A stretch of DNA of 27,327 nucleotides, taken from positions 1 to 27,327 of the forward strand of contig JALNXP010000003.1 of the NCBI GenBank assembly GCA_023230285.1. The letters run 5' to 3'. Positions 7,788 through 15,233 of the stretch are shown here, in pieces (position 1 is the stretch's first letter; the number at the start of each line of letters is the position of its first letter). This DNA is from Bacteroidales bacterium. GTDB taxonomy: Bacteria; Bacteroidota; Bacteroidia; Bacteroidales; BM520. The translations under genes were made by a program, and so were the position numbers. The notes beneath the pieces are model-generated. The model was given only the letters and a program-made list of their open reading frames with translations, ran no database searches and was not told where the DNA came from.

Positions 7788-9136
7788 TGCTTTGTATGAA
7801 TAGCTTGGAAAAATCATTGATTAATCTTGCTGATGACTTGATAAAAGCAGAAAAAAATTCATCTGTTAAGCAAAAAAGGATGGAAGCCCTTGACTGTTTT
7901 GCAAAACAAGACTTCAACTATAAAAGTGATAATTGGCTTAACGCAAAAATAGATGTCTTTTTGAAACGACAATATCAGACTTCTATCAAAGAAGTGTCTG
8001 ATATTCAAGCATTTTCATGTGAAATTGATAATATTGAAAGTAATGCGGCTTATCTTGTCAATGGGAATAAATTAATCAATAATAATAAAAATCTTGGATT
8101 ACAACTGTCTAATATAGTAGATGTTACAGAAACAGAGGCTTCAACTTTTGCCGCCGCAGCAGCAAGTGAAGACGATTGCTTATATTCAATAAATACGGCT
8201 GCTTTTACAGGCGGATTTTTTCTCAATATTCCTGATAATACTGTCGTAGAATTGCCGCTGCAACTTATCTCCGTAAATAATCAGCAGGAAGATAGCTTTT
8301 ATAATATCAGAAATCTGATAAAAATAGGAGATAATTCACAAGTTAAAATTATACAATGTGATGATTCTGTTGTTGATAACTATTTGTTTATTAATAATAT
8401 AACTGAAATTTTTGTTGGCAAAAATTCACATCTTGATTTATATAAGATGTATAATCTGTCTAATTCAACGGCTGTTGTCAATTCTATTTTTATAGAGCAG
8501 AAAGCTAATAGCGTTGTTAATACTTATAATTTTGAACTTAATGCGGGACTGTTACGCAGTAAATTGGTTTCAAAACTTATAGAGCAAGGAGCGGAGTCGT
8601 ATTCTTTTGGTATTTATCTTGTTGATAAACAACAGTATATGAGTAATTTGGTCGATGTAGAACATCTTGCTCCCAACTGTAAGAGCGAACAGATTTTTAA
8701 AGGTATTGTTGATGATTTAGCGCGTGCCGTGTTTAATGGGAAAATTGTTGTACATAAAGATGCTCAAAAAACTATAGCCTCTCAGGTTAATAGAAATATA
8801 TTGTTATCCGAAAAGGCTAAAGTTAATTCAAAACCTTATCTCGAAATATATGCTGATGACGTAAAATGCAGTCATGGGACAACCGTTGGACAACTTAACG
8901 AAGAAGCTCTTTTCTATATGCAAGCCCGTGGAATTTCTGTCGAAAATGCGCGGAGACTTTTACTTAATGCTTTTATCGGTGAGGTGATAGATAAGATTCA
9001 TATAGAACCTATTAAGGTGAGAATGAGTGATTTAGTAAAAAAACGTCTTAACGGTGAGCTGTCAAAATGTAATAATTGCATCATACGTTGCAGCGATGCA
9101 CAGTTAAATGATGCTGACGATAATTGTATAGAGTAA
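7787..9136 (+). CDS. sufD: Fe-S cluster assembly protein SufD with Cys-rich tail
   Basis: Second scaffold subunit of SufBC2D, involved in iron entry and SufC binding. The protein has 449 residues: a divergent helical N-terminus, then a beta-helix with LAPNCKSEQIFKGIV. The conserved C-terminal motif CSHGTTVGQLNEEALFYMQARGI contains the interface Cys-x-His. The ATG at 7787 overlaps the sufC stop by one base; a second ATG three codons later (7796) is an equally possible start. The tail after the last helix carries four cysteines (428, 431, 435, 447) in C-x2-C-x3-C...C spacing followed by an acidic end. That is not part of the textbook SufD core. Family call secure; tail function unknown. Confidence 0.97.
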   Translation: MLCMNSLEKSLINLADDLIKAEKNSSVKQKRMEALDCFAKQDFNYKSDNWLNAKIDVFLKRQYQTSIKEVSDIQAFSCEIDNIESNAAYLVNGNKLINNNKNLGLQLSNIVDVTETEASTFAAAAASEDDCLYSINTAAFTGGFFLNIPDNTVVELPLQLISVNNQQEDSFYNIRNLIKIGDNSQVKIIQCDDSVVDNYLFINNITEIFVGKNSHLDLYKMYNLSNSTAVVNSIFIEQKANSVVNTYNFELNAGLLRSKLVSKLIEQGAESYSFGIYLVDKQQYMSNLVDVEHLAPNCKSEQIFKGIVDDLARAVFNGKIVVHKDAQKTIASQVNRNILLSEKAKVNSKPYLEIYADDVKCSHGTTVGQLNEEALFYMQARGISVENARRLLLNAFIGEVIDKIHIEPIKVRMSDLVKKRLNGELSKCNNCIIRCSDAQLNDADDNCIE

Positions 9137-9148
9137 AAAATCAAAAAT

Positions 9149-10372
9149 ATGCAACACACCACCATTGATACAATACGGGAACAATTCCCGATTTTAAAAA
9201 GAGCTGTTTATAACAAACAACTTGTGTACTTTGATAATGCAGCCACGACTCAAAAGCCGCAATCTGTTATAGATGAGATAGTTAAGTATTATACTTTTGA
9301 TAATAGCAATATACATAGAGGTGTGCATTTTTTAAGTCAATATGCGACTGAAAAGCATGAATATTGCCGACAGAAAATTGCTGATTTTATCAATGCCGAT
9401 AAGTCGGAAGAAATAATTTTCACAAGAGGGACAACAGAAGCTATCAACCTTGTGGCGAGTTCTTTCGGACAGCGTTTTCTATCTGCCGGTGATGAGGTAT
9501 TGCTCACAACGTTGGAGCATCATTCCAACATTGTACCGTGGCAACTTATTTGTGAGCAGAAAGGTGCGATAATCAAGGTGCTGCCTATCAGCATCGCCGG
9601 TGAATTGGAAGTAGATAAGTTGTCGGAGATGATTAGTGAGAGGACAAAGATAGTGTCTGTTGCTCACGTATCTAATGCGCTCGGCACTGTTAATCCGGTA
9701 AAAGATATTATTAAAATTGCTCATGAACACAATGTTCCGGTGTTGGTAGATGGTGCGCAGGCAATTTCACATATCAAGGTTGATGTCAAAGATTTGGGTT
9801 GCGACTTTTATTGTTTTTCGGGGCATAAAATGTACGGACCTATGGGAATAGGCGTACTTTACGGCAAAGAAAAGTATCTTGAAGCGATGCCGCCTTATCA
9901 GGGTGGCGGCGAAATGATTAAGACGGTTTCTTTTGAAAATACTGTGTTTAATGATTTGCCTTTTAAGTTTGAAGCCGGTACTCCTAATGTGGGCGATGCA
10001 ATAGCTTTTGAAAGAGCCTTGTCGTTTATGGAAAATGTCGGCTATGAGTTTATTGCGCATCATGAGCGTGCTTTGCTTGAGTACTGTACTCGAAAAATGC
10101 AAGAATTGGGTTTTGTAAAAATCATAGGCAATGCTCCCGACAAAGCCGGCGTTATTTCATTTCTGTTAGACGGCATACACCCTTATGATGTCGGTATTAT
10201 CCTTGATAAATTAGGCGTTGCAATACGTACAGGGCATCATTGTGCCGAACCTGTAATGCAATTTTATGGTATTTCCGGTACTGCAAGAGCTTCTTTTGCC
10301 GTTTATAACACAAAAGAGGAAGTAGACATTTTAGTGGAAGGGCTTAAGACGGCAAATAAAATGCTGTCGTAA
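9149..10372 (+). CDS. sufS: Cysteine desulfurase SufS
   Basis: PLP-dependent enzyme that takes sulfur from L-cysteine as a persulfide for SufB. The protein has 407 residues. The N-terminal YFDNAATTQKPQSV is typical. The PLP-binding lysine is Lys227 in CFSGHKMYGPMGIG, and LVDGAQA carries the PLP-ring aspartate. The persulfide cysteine is Cys365 in RTGHHCAEP, which marks the SufS (group II) class. A SufE or SufU partner is expected but is not in the window. It is last in the suf run, 12 bases after sufD. It ends 7 bases from the convergent hydrolase gene, with no obvious terminator between. Confidence 0.99.
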   Translation: MQHTTIDTIREQFPILKRAVYNKQLVYFDNAATTQKPQSVIDEIVKYYTFDNSNIHRGVHFLSQYATEKHEYCRQKIADFINADKSEEIIFTRGTTEAINLVASSFGQRFLSAGDEVLLTTLEHHSNIVPWQLICEQKGAIIKVLPISIAGELEVDKLSEMISERTKIVSVAHVSNALGTVNPVKDIIKIAHEHNVPVLVDGAQAISHIKVDVKDLGCDFYCFSGHKMYGPMGIGVLYGKEKYLEAMPPYQGGGEMIKTVSFENTVFNDLPFKFEAGTPNVGDAIAFERALSFMENVGYEFIAHHERALLEYCTRKMQELGFVKIIGNAPDKAGVISFLLDGIHPYDVGIILDKLGVAIRTGHHCAEPVMQFYGISGTARASFAVYNTKEEVDILVEGLKTANKMLS

Positions 10373-10379
10373 CAAAAGT

Positions 10380-11309
10380 TTATTTATTGTCTTTATTATA
10401 TAAATCCTTAGGTCCGTGACTGCCGTATTGCGGCTTTTTAATATCAGGGTCATTGATGAGCAAATCTATTTGCAAATCTTTTTGTTTTACAACGTAATTA
10501 TTTATAAACCAAACAGTTTCATCTATTTTGTTTTTCATTTGCATTGCTATTTCGTGTCCATTATCTTCAAAACGATATACATAATAAGGATAGTCGTACT
10601 TATTAAATCTTTTAGATAGAGGGTCGGCTCCAAAAAAGCCTAATCGGAAAATTTTTATTTGTTTATAAGTTACTAATTTGTCGGCTGTGCCATGAAACAT
10701 AAGAGTTGGAGCCGGAGCTTGCTCTCTCCATTTTACCTTGCCTTGTTTCGAAAGTATTGCTCCGGAGAAAGATATTATGCCGCCGTATTTGAAACTTTCC
10801 GGCAGCATTTCTGACGATTCTAATTTATTAGCTAAAATATAATCTGCCTGTAAAGCTGTTATTGCACCGGCACTACTTCCACATAAGACGATGTTTTTAG
10901 GATTTATGTTAAGAACTTTACTGTTGTTTATCAAGTAGTTAGTAGCAGAATAGACATCTTCTACAGCCATCGAAATTGCTTTTTCCAATGGTTTGTGATT
11001 TAGCGGACCTAATTTTGTTACGCCTTTTAATCCTAATCTGTAATCGATGGCGGCAACGACATAGCCATGTTCTGTAAGCATATTATAGTATTCTACGTGA
11101 GTACTTTCATTTCTGGCACCGGAGATAAAGCCGCCGCCAAAGATAAACATTACACAAATGCTGTCGGAAGACATCTTCTCCGGTTGATATATATCCATGT
11201 ATAATTTTTCGCCGTCTTTTTCAGCAAAGAGAAAAGTGGCAACATCTTGGCAATATATTGAAGATGCTATAAACAGTGCTAGTAATAAAGAAAAAATTTT
11301 CGTTTTCAT
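10380..11309 (-). CDS. Exported alpha/beta hydrolase (esterase/lipase-like)
   Basis: Predicted secreted or periplasmic serine hydrolase; substrate unknown. Of 309 residues, a signal peptide covers roughly 1-20, ending SSIYCQ. A cysteine at the cleavage site makes a lipoprotein possible, but it is not a canonical lipobox. Fold landmarks are the oxyanion motif FGGGF (57-61), nucleophile Ser146 in CGSSAGA, acid Asp210 in HGTADKL and base His252 in DNGHEIA. This is a complete catalytic triad in the order of the BD-FAE / acetyl-esterase-like group. It lies 13 bases downstream of the NfeD-type gene on the same strand, so the two are probably co-transcribed. A role in envelope or polysaccharide ester turnover would be a guess. 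Confidence 0.88.
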   Translation of the reverse strand: MKTKIFSLLLALFIASSIYCQDVATFLFAEKDGEKLYMDIYQPEKMSSDSICVMFIFGGGFISGARNESTHVEYYNMLTEHGYVVAAIDYRLGLKGVTKLGPLNHKPLEKAISMAVEDVYSATNYLINNSKVLNINPKNIVLCGSSAGAITALQADYILANKLESSEMLPESFKYGGIISFSGAILSKQGKVKWREQAPAPTLMFHGTADKLVTYKQIKIFRLGFFGADPLSKRFNKYDYPYYVYRFEDNGHEIAMQMKNKIDETVWFINNYVVKQKDLQIDLLINDPDIKKPQYGSHGPKDLYNKDNK

Positions 11310-11322
11310 TAATCTTTTGTTT

Positions 11323-12702
11323 TTATGATTTTAATTTTCTGACAATCAACTGTCCGTTGATATAATCTACCACAGTTATTTTTTCATCTTTATCAATCCA
11401 GCCTCCTTCCGACATAGCGTCGAAGACATCGTCTTCTACAAGTATTTTGCCGGCAGGTCTTAAAACAGAATGAGCAACACCTTGTTTGCCAATAACTTTT
11501 TCATATTGTTTATTTGCAAAGCTATAGCCGTCATTAGTATTTTGAACATCTTTAAGAGCAATATTGATAAGTTTATTATTTGTAGTGAGTAATTTTTTGC
11601 CTAAGATAATAGATAATATGAATGCTGCCGTTGATGCGACTACGACTATTAGCAAAGCTTTTCCTAAAAGTGTAAAATCAGATGTTTCGAGTTTAAGACC
11701 GTTGTTTGGAACTAAAGCGAAAGCTAAACCTGTGATTATTGCAATGATACCTAAAACTCCGCATACGCCGAAGCCGGGTATGACAAATATTTCCAATGCC
11801 AATAATATGATGCCGAGTATAAATAAGATAATTTCCCAATACTCTGCCAAGCCGCCGGCATAAAGCGGAAAGAAATACAGACATGCGCCGAGTATAGCTA
11901 TAGCAAGCGGGAAGCCGATGCCTGGTGTTTGCATCTCAAAATATATGCCGCCAACAATCATCATAATAAGTAATCCGCTAATTATGGGATTGATAAGAAA
12001 ATTTATGATTTTGTCTAAAGGAGAAAGCGTTTGAATTATAATTTGTGGGTTGTTGAGATTGGCTTTTGTGATAACTTCTTCAATATTGTCTGCTTTACCT
12101 TCGCAGAAACAGTTTAAGATAGCTTCATCTACAGTAAAAGTAAGCACTTTGCCGGAATCTGATAAGTTGGGAATAAATACGTCAGGGTCGACCATGGCTT
12201 CGGCGATTTTTGGGTCTCTGCCTTTAGCTTCGGCTGTTGAACGCATCATAGAGCGCATAAACGACTGATATTTATCAGGCAGAGCTTCGCTATTTTGGTT
12301 TACAACGGTGGCAGCTCCGATGTTAGCACCCTGTCGCATGTAAATGCTGTCGCAGGCGATGGAAATTAAAGCACCGGCAGAAGCTGCATTGTTGTCAATA
12401 AAGACATATACAGGAATACTGCTGTTTAAAATCTTCGTCCTTATAGAATCTGCATCGCCTAAAGTGCCACCGTAAGTGTTGAGGTGAAGCAATATAAGGT
12501 CGGCACCCTTTTGTCGCGCTTCTTCAAATCCGAGTTTTACCTTCCTCCATGTCGGAGGAGCTATTTCGTCCATGATATCTATTACATAAACAGTACTTCT
12601 ATGCTTCTCATCTTGTAAAGTGCTGTCGACTTTTAAAGCACAACTGCCGCAAAACAGCAAAAAGAAACCACAGATAAATATCATTAAATGCTTGATGTTC
12701 AT
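11323..12702 (-). CDS. NfeD-family membrane serine protease (long form)
   Basis: Long NfeD proteins join a ClpP-like protease domain, membrane segments and a soluble OB-fold domain. The 459 residues begin with a signal or anchor segment (about 5-21); the FCGSC end gives an ambiguous lipobox. The ClpP-class domain (about 36-215) has HLNTYGGTLGDAD, the candidate catalytic Ser108 in NNAASAGA and Lys160 in STAEAKGR, matching the Ser-Lys dyad of archaeal homologues. About five hydrophobic segments follow (around 235-375). The C-terminal beta domain (about 400-459) includes GKQGVAHSVLRPAGKILVEDDVFDAMSEG. Long NfeD genes often neighbour a stomatin/slipin partner; none is here, and the next gene is an exported hydrolase. 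Confidence 0.93.
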   Translation of the reverse strand: MNIKHLMIFICGFFLLFCGSCALKVDSTLQDEKHRSTVYVIDIMDEIAPPTWRKVKLGFEEARQKGADLILLHLNTYGGTLGDADSIRTKILNSSIPVYVFIDNNAASAGALISIACDSIYMRQGANIGAATVVNQNSEALPDKYQSFMRSMMRSTAEAKGRDPKIAEAMVDPDVFIPNLSDSGKVLTFTVDEAILNCFCEGKADNIEEVITKANLNNPQIIIQTLSPLDKIINFLINPIISGLLIMMIVGGIYFEMQTPGIGFPLAIAILGACLYFFPLYAGGLAEYWEIILFILGIILLALEIFVIPGFGVCGVLGIIAIITGLAFALVPNNGLKLETSDFTLLGKALLIVVVASTAAFILSIILGKKLLTTNNKLINIALKDVQNTNDGYSFANKQYEKVIGKQGVAHSVLRPAGKILVEDDVFDAMSEGGWIDKDEKITVVDYINGQLIVRKLKS

Positions 12703-12718
12703 ACGCTAAAAATTTTTA

Positions 12719-12726
12719 CAAAGATA
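12719..12726 (-). promoter_or_regulatory. -7 element for the NfeD-hydrolase unit
   Basis: Read on the minus strand this is TATCTTTG, an exact TAnnTTTG match, with an expected transcription start about 10 bases before the NfeD ATG. The upstream -33 element is not convincing. It faces a similar divergent element at 12799-12806. Confidence 0.5.
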
Positions 12727-12798
12727 GATATTTTTTTTAGTTGTAAAGATTTGTTAGGTTCATTATTATGATTTTAGAAATTATTTTTCAAAATAAAC

Positions 12799-12806
12799 TA
12801 TCTTTG
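12799..12806 (+). promoter_or_regulatory. -7 element for the Ig-like lipoprotein gene
   Basis: TATCTTTG matches the Bacteroidota -7 consensus and is followed by GCATC, much like the copies at 3634 and on the minus strand at 26123-26130. The -33 element is weak. The leader to the ATG at 12868 is about 55 bases and holds a small inverted repeat (CTTGA at 12824-12828, TCAAG at 12837-12841) followed by a T-rich run. Confidence 0.5.
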
Positions 12807-12867
12807 CATCATTGATTTGAATGCTTGAGTTAATCATCAAGTTTAATTTTTAGAATTACTTTTTAAG

Positions 12868-14496
12868 ATGAAATTATTAAGAATATTTATTTATTTGCTG
12901 ATTATAAGTTCATTATATGGCTGTGCCAAAGATGTTGCACCTTCCGGTGGTCCTAAAGATACAACTCCGCCTAATGTTGTGGAAGCTATGCCTCCGAATA
13001 ACAGCACAAATTTTAATGCTAAAGTTATTTCTATCACTTTTGATGAATATATCACTTTAAAAAATGTAAAGAGTAAATTGATGATTTCGCCGCCTTTTAA
13101 AGAAGAACCGGAAATCACTAATAAAGGTAAAAAGGTGATTATCAAATTAAAAGAAGAGCTAAAGCCTAATGTTACTTATAATTTTTATTTTGATGATGCT
13201 ATCGTAGATTATAATGAAGGAAATCCAATAAAGAATTTTTCATATATCTTTTCAACAGGTGATTTTTTGGATACTCTTTCTTTTAAGGGAAATATTATAG
13301 ATGCTTATACGCTGCAACCTGTAGAAGATTGTATTATAGCTCTTTACGCTAATCTTGCGGATTCTGCTTTTAGAACTTCTGTGCCATATTATATAACAAA
13401 AACAGATAAACAGGGAAATTTTACATTTAATTATCTACAAGATACTTTTTATAATATTTACGCTTTGAAAGACCTTAATAATTCAAGAACTTTTGATTTG
13501 ATAACTGAAAGTATTGCTTTTACAGATTCTGTTTTAAGTATAAAAGATTCGATGTTTGTAAATCTTAAACTTTTTACGGAGGCAGATACCATACAGCAAA
13601 TTGTAGATAAAAAAGTTTTGCAACTTAATGAAGCTCAGATAGTTTACAAACTTCCTCCTACAAATCCGGAAATAAAATTTTATAATAAAATTCCGGAGGA
13701 TTACGATATAATATTTAACAAGACTAAAGATACCGTTAAAATCAGAACTAAAGGTGCCGATACTTTGTCTGTTATCGCTTATGATAATTCAAAAGTTATA
13801 GATTCTTTAACTGTTGTTGTTGATAGTGAGAAACTTAGAAGCAAAAATGTTCTTACTATACTTCCATCTTTTGCAACAAAACAATATTATAAAACAGAGC
13901 TGTATTTGAATTTTAACAATCCGATAGATACGATGTTTGTCGATTCTATCAGGTCAATTATTACTGTTGATACTATCGTTGATACAACATATTTTAAAAT
14001 TTTGTTTACAGACAGTTTAAATCTTAATGTTAAAATAGATTGTGTTCCTGAGCCGAAGACAAAATATGCGTTTTATCTTGCAGATTCTTCTTTAATCGAT
14101 ATATATGGTTTATACAATAAAGATTTTTCGTGCGTTATGACGACATTAGATGAAGATGCTTTTGGTGGTATTATTATCAATATTGTTGTTGATGATGAGC
14201 ATGTTGGTGAATCTTTTGATGTGATTTTAGATATTGTCGGCAAGAATAATGTGGCTGTTGAGAGTGTTTCGCTACATTTGATGGATAGTGTGCAGGTAAA
14301 GGTTCCGATGTTGTCTCCGGCGGAATATTCTGTGAGAATTGTGTATGATTGTGATGCCGATGGCAAATGGACAACCGGCGATTATAGAACAAAACGGCAG
14401 CCGGAGAGGGTAGAATATCCGAAGAAAATTGCGGTTAAAAGCAAATGGGAAGTAGAAGAGACCATAAAAATTGGTACACCGACAATTTTGCGTTAG
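12868..14496 (+). CDS. Ig-like-domain (Big_5 type) lipoprotein
   Basis: Predicted lipoprotein of unknown exact role. Of 542 residues, the signal peptide ends in a clean lipobox, LYGC, with Cys19 as the lipidated residue. CAKDVAPSGGPKDTTPPNV follows, a signature of a widespread Bacteroidota family. An SbsA/Big_5 Ig-like domain (about 34-130) includes ISITFDEYITLKNVKSKLMISPP and YNFYFDDAIVDYNEGNP. Later repeats resemble Ig-like or carboxypeptidase-regulatory folds (VEDCIIALYANLAD), and the C-terminus has DGKWTTGDYRTKRQPE. No catalytic motif is seen, so a structural or surface role is likelier. It converges with comF, only 4 bases separating the stops. Confidence 0.88.
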   Translation: MKLLRIFIYLLIISSLYGCAKDVAPSGGPKDTTPPNVVEAMPPNNSTNFNAKVISITFDEYITLKNVKSKLMISPPFKEEPEITNKGKKVIIKLKEELKPNVTYNFYFDDAIVDYNEGNPIKNFSYIFSTGDFLDTLSFKGNIIDAYTLQPVEDCIIALYANLADSAFRTSVPYYITKTDKQGNFTFNYLQDTFYNIYALKDLNNSRTFDLITESIAFTDSVLSIKDSMFVNLKLFTEADTIQQIVDKKVLQLNEAQIVYKLPPTNPEIKFYNKIPEDYDIIFNKTKDTVKIRTKGADTLSVIAYDNSKVIDSLTVVVDSEKLRSKNVLTILPSFATKQYYKTELYLNFNNPIDTMFVDSIRSIITVDTIVDTTYFKILFTDSLNLNVKIDCVPEPKTKYAFYLADSSLIDIYGLYNKDFSCVMTTLDEDAFGGIIINIVVDDEHVGESFDVILDIVGKNNVAVESVSLHLMDSVQVKVPMLSPAEYSVRIVYDCDADGKWTTGDYRTKRQPERVEYPKKIAVKSKWEVEETIKIGTPTILR

Positions 14497-14500
14497 AATT

Positions 14501-15175
14501 TTACGCTTTTGCTAATGTGAAGATGCTAATCTGCATGTTTACGCCTGTTTTCAATAAAGCTGTTATTGCTGCTTCTAACGTGGCTCCTGTCGTTAGTACA
14601 TCATCAACAATTAAAATGTGCTTGTTGCTCAGAAAATCGGGATTGACAACTTGAAAGCTGTCTAATGTGTTGAGGTATCTTTCTTCCCGGCTTTTCTTTG
14701 TTTGGGTTTTTGTGGCTTTTACTTTTTGTAAATTGTCCGCAATGGGGATACCTGTTATTAGTGAAATACCTTTGGCAATCATCTCGCTTTGATTGTATCC
14801 ACGTTTTTTTAGCTTGCTTTTGTGTAATGGAACAGGCATTAAAATATCTACTTCAGAATAATAGTTTTTGAGTTGCTTGCCGGCAATTTTGCCTAAGTAA
14901 ATTCCTATATCAGGACGATTTTTATATTTTAAATTGTGCATCAGAGATTGTACAGAGCCGTGTTTGCTAAAATGAAGCAATGACGTTGCCTGATAAATAT
15001 AAACTCTGCCATAGAATACTTGCTCAACTTCGTTGTCTACGACTTTGTGGAAATTGGTGAAAGGTAAATTGAACTTGCAATAATCACAAAGCATTTTCTC
15101 ATGCTCATACAAAGGAGTGCCGCATCCATGGCAGGTCTCAGGAAAGAATAAATCGAAAATATTTTTCAGCCACAT
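14501..15175 (-). CDS. comF: ComF-family phosphoribosyltransferase-like protein
   Basis: ComF proteins join an N-terminal zinc-finger segment to a PRTase fold; in competent bacteria they help natural transformation, elsewhere their role is unclear. From the ATG at 15175 the protein has 224 residues. A GTG 15 bases upstream is possible, but the ATG puts the usual start close to FFPETCHGCG. The four-cysteine zinc site is Cys15, Cys18, Cys30 and Cys33 (CHGCG...CDYC). The KRGYNQSEMIAKG segment and the PRPP loop ILIVDDVLTTGATLEAA are typical. It lies 58 bases downstream of lptD on the same strand and is probably co-transcribed with it. Confidence 0.95.
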   Translation of the reverse strand: MWLKNIFDLFFPETCHGCGTPLYEHEKMLCDYCKFNLPFTNFHKVVDNEVEQVFYGRVYIYQATSLLHFSKHGSVQSLMHNLKYKNRPDIGIYLGKIAGKQLKNYYSEVDILMPVPLHKSKLKKRGYNQSEMIAKGISLITGIPIADNLQKVKATKTQTKKSREERYLNTLDSFQVVNPDFLSNKHILIVDDVLTTGATLEAAITALLKTGVNMQISIFTLAKA

Positions 15176-15233
15176 TTTATTGTTAATCACGAAAATTTAA
15201 AAATGTCCGGTGTTTTTAACAATATTTATGAAA

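Noticed and set aside
15176..15190. GTG start for comF five codons upstream
   Set aside because: The ATG at 15175 places the zinc-finger cysteines at the usual distance from the N-terminus and needs no weak start.
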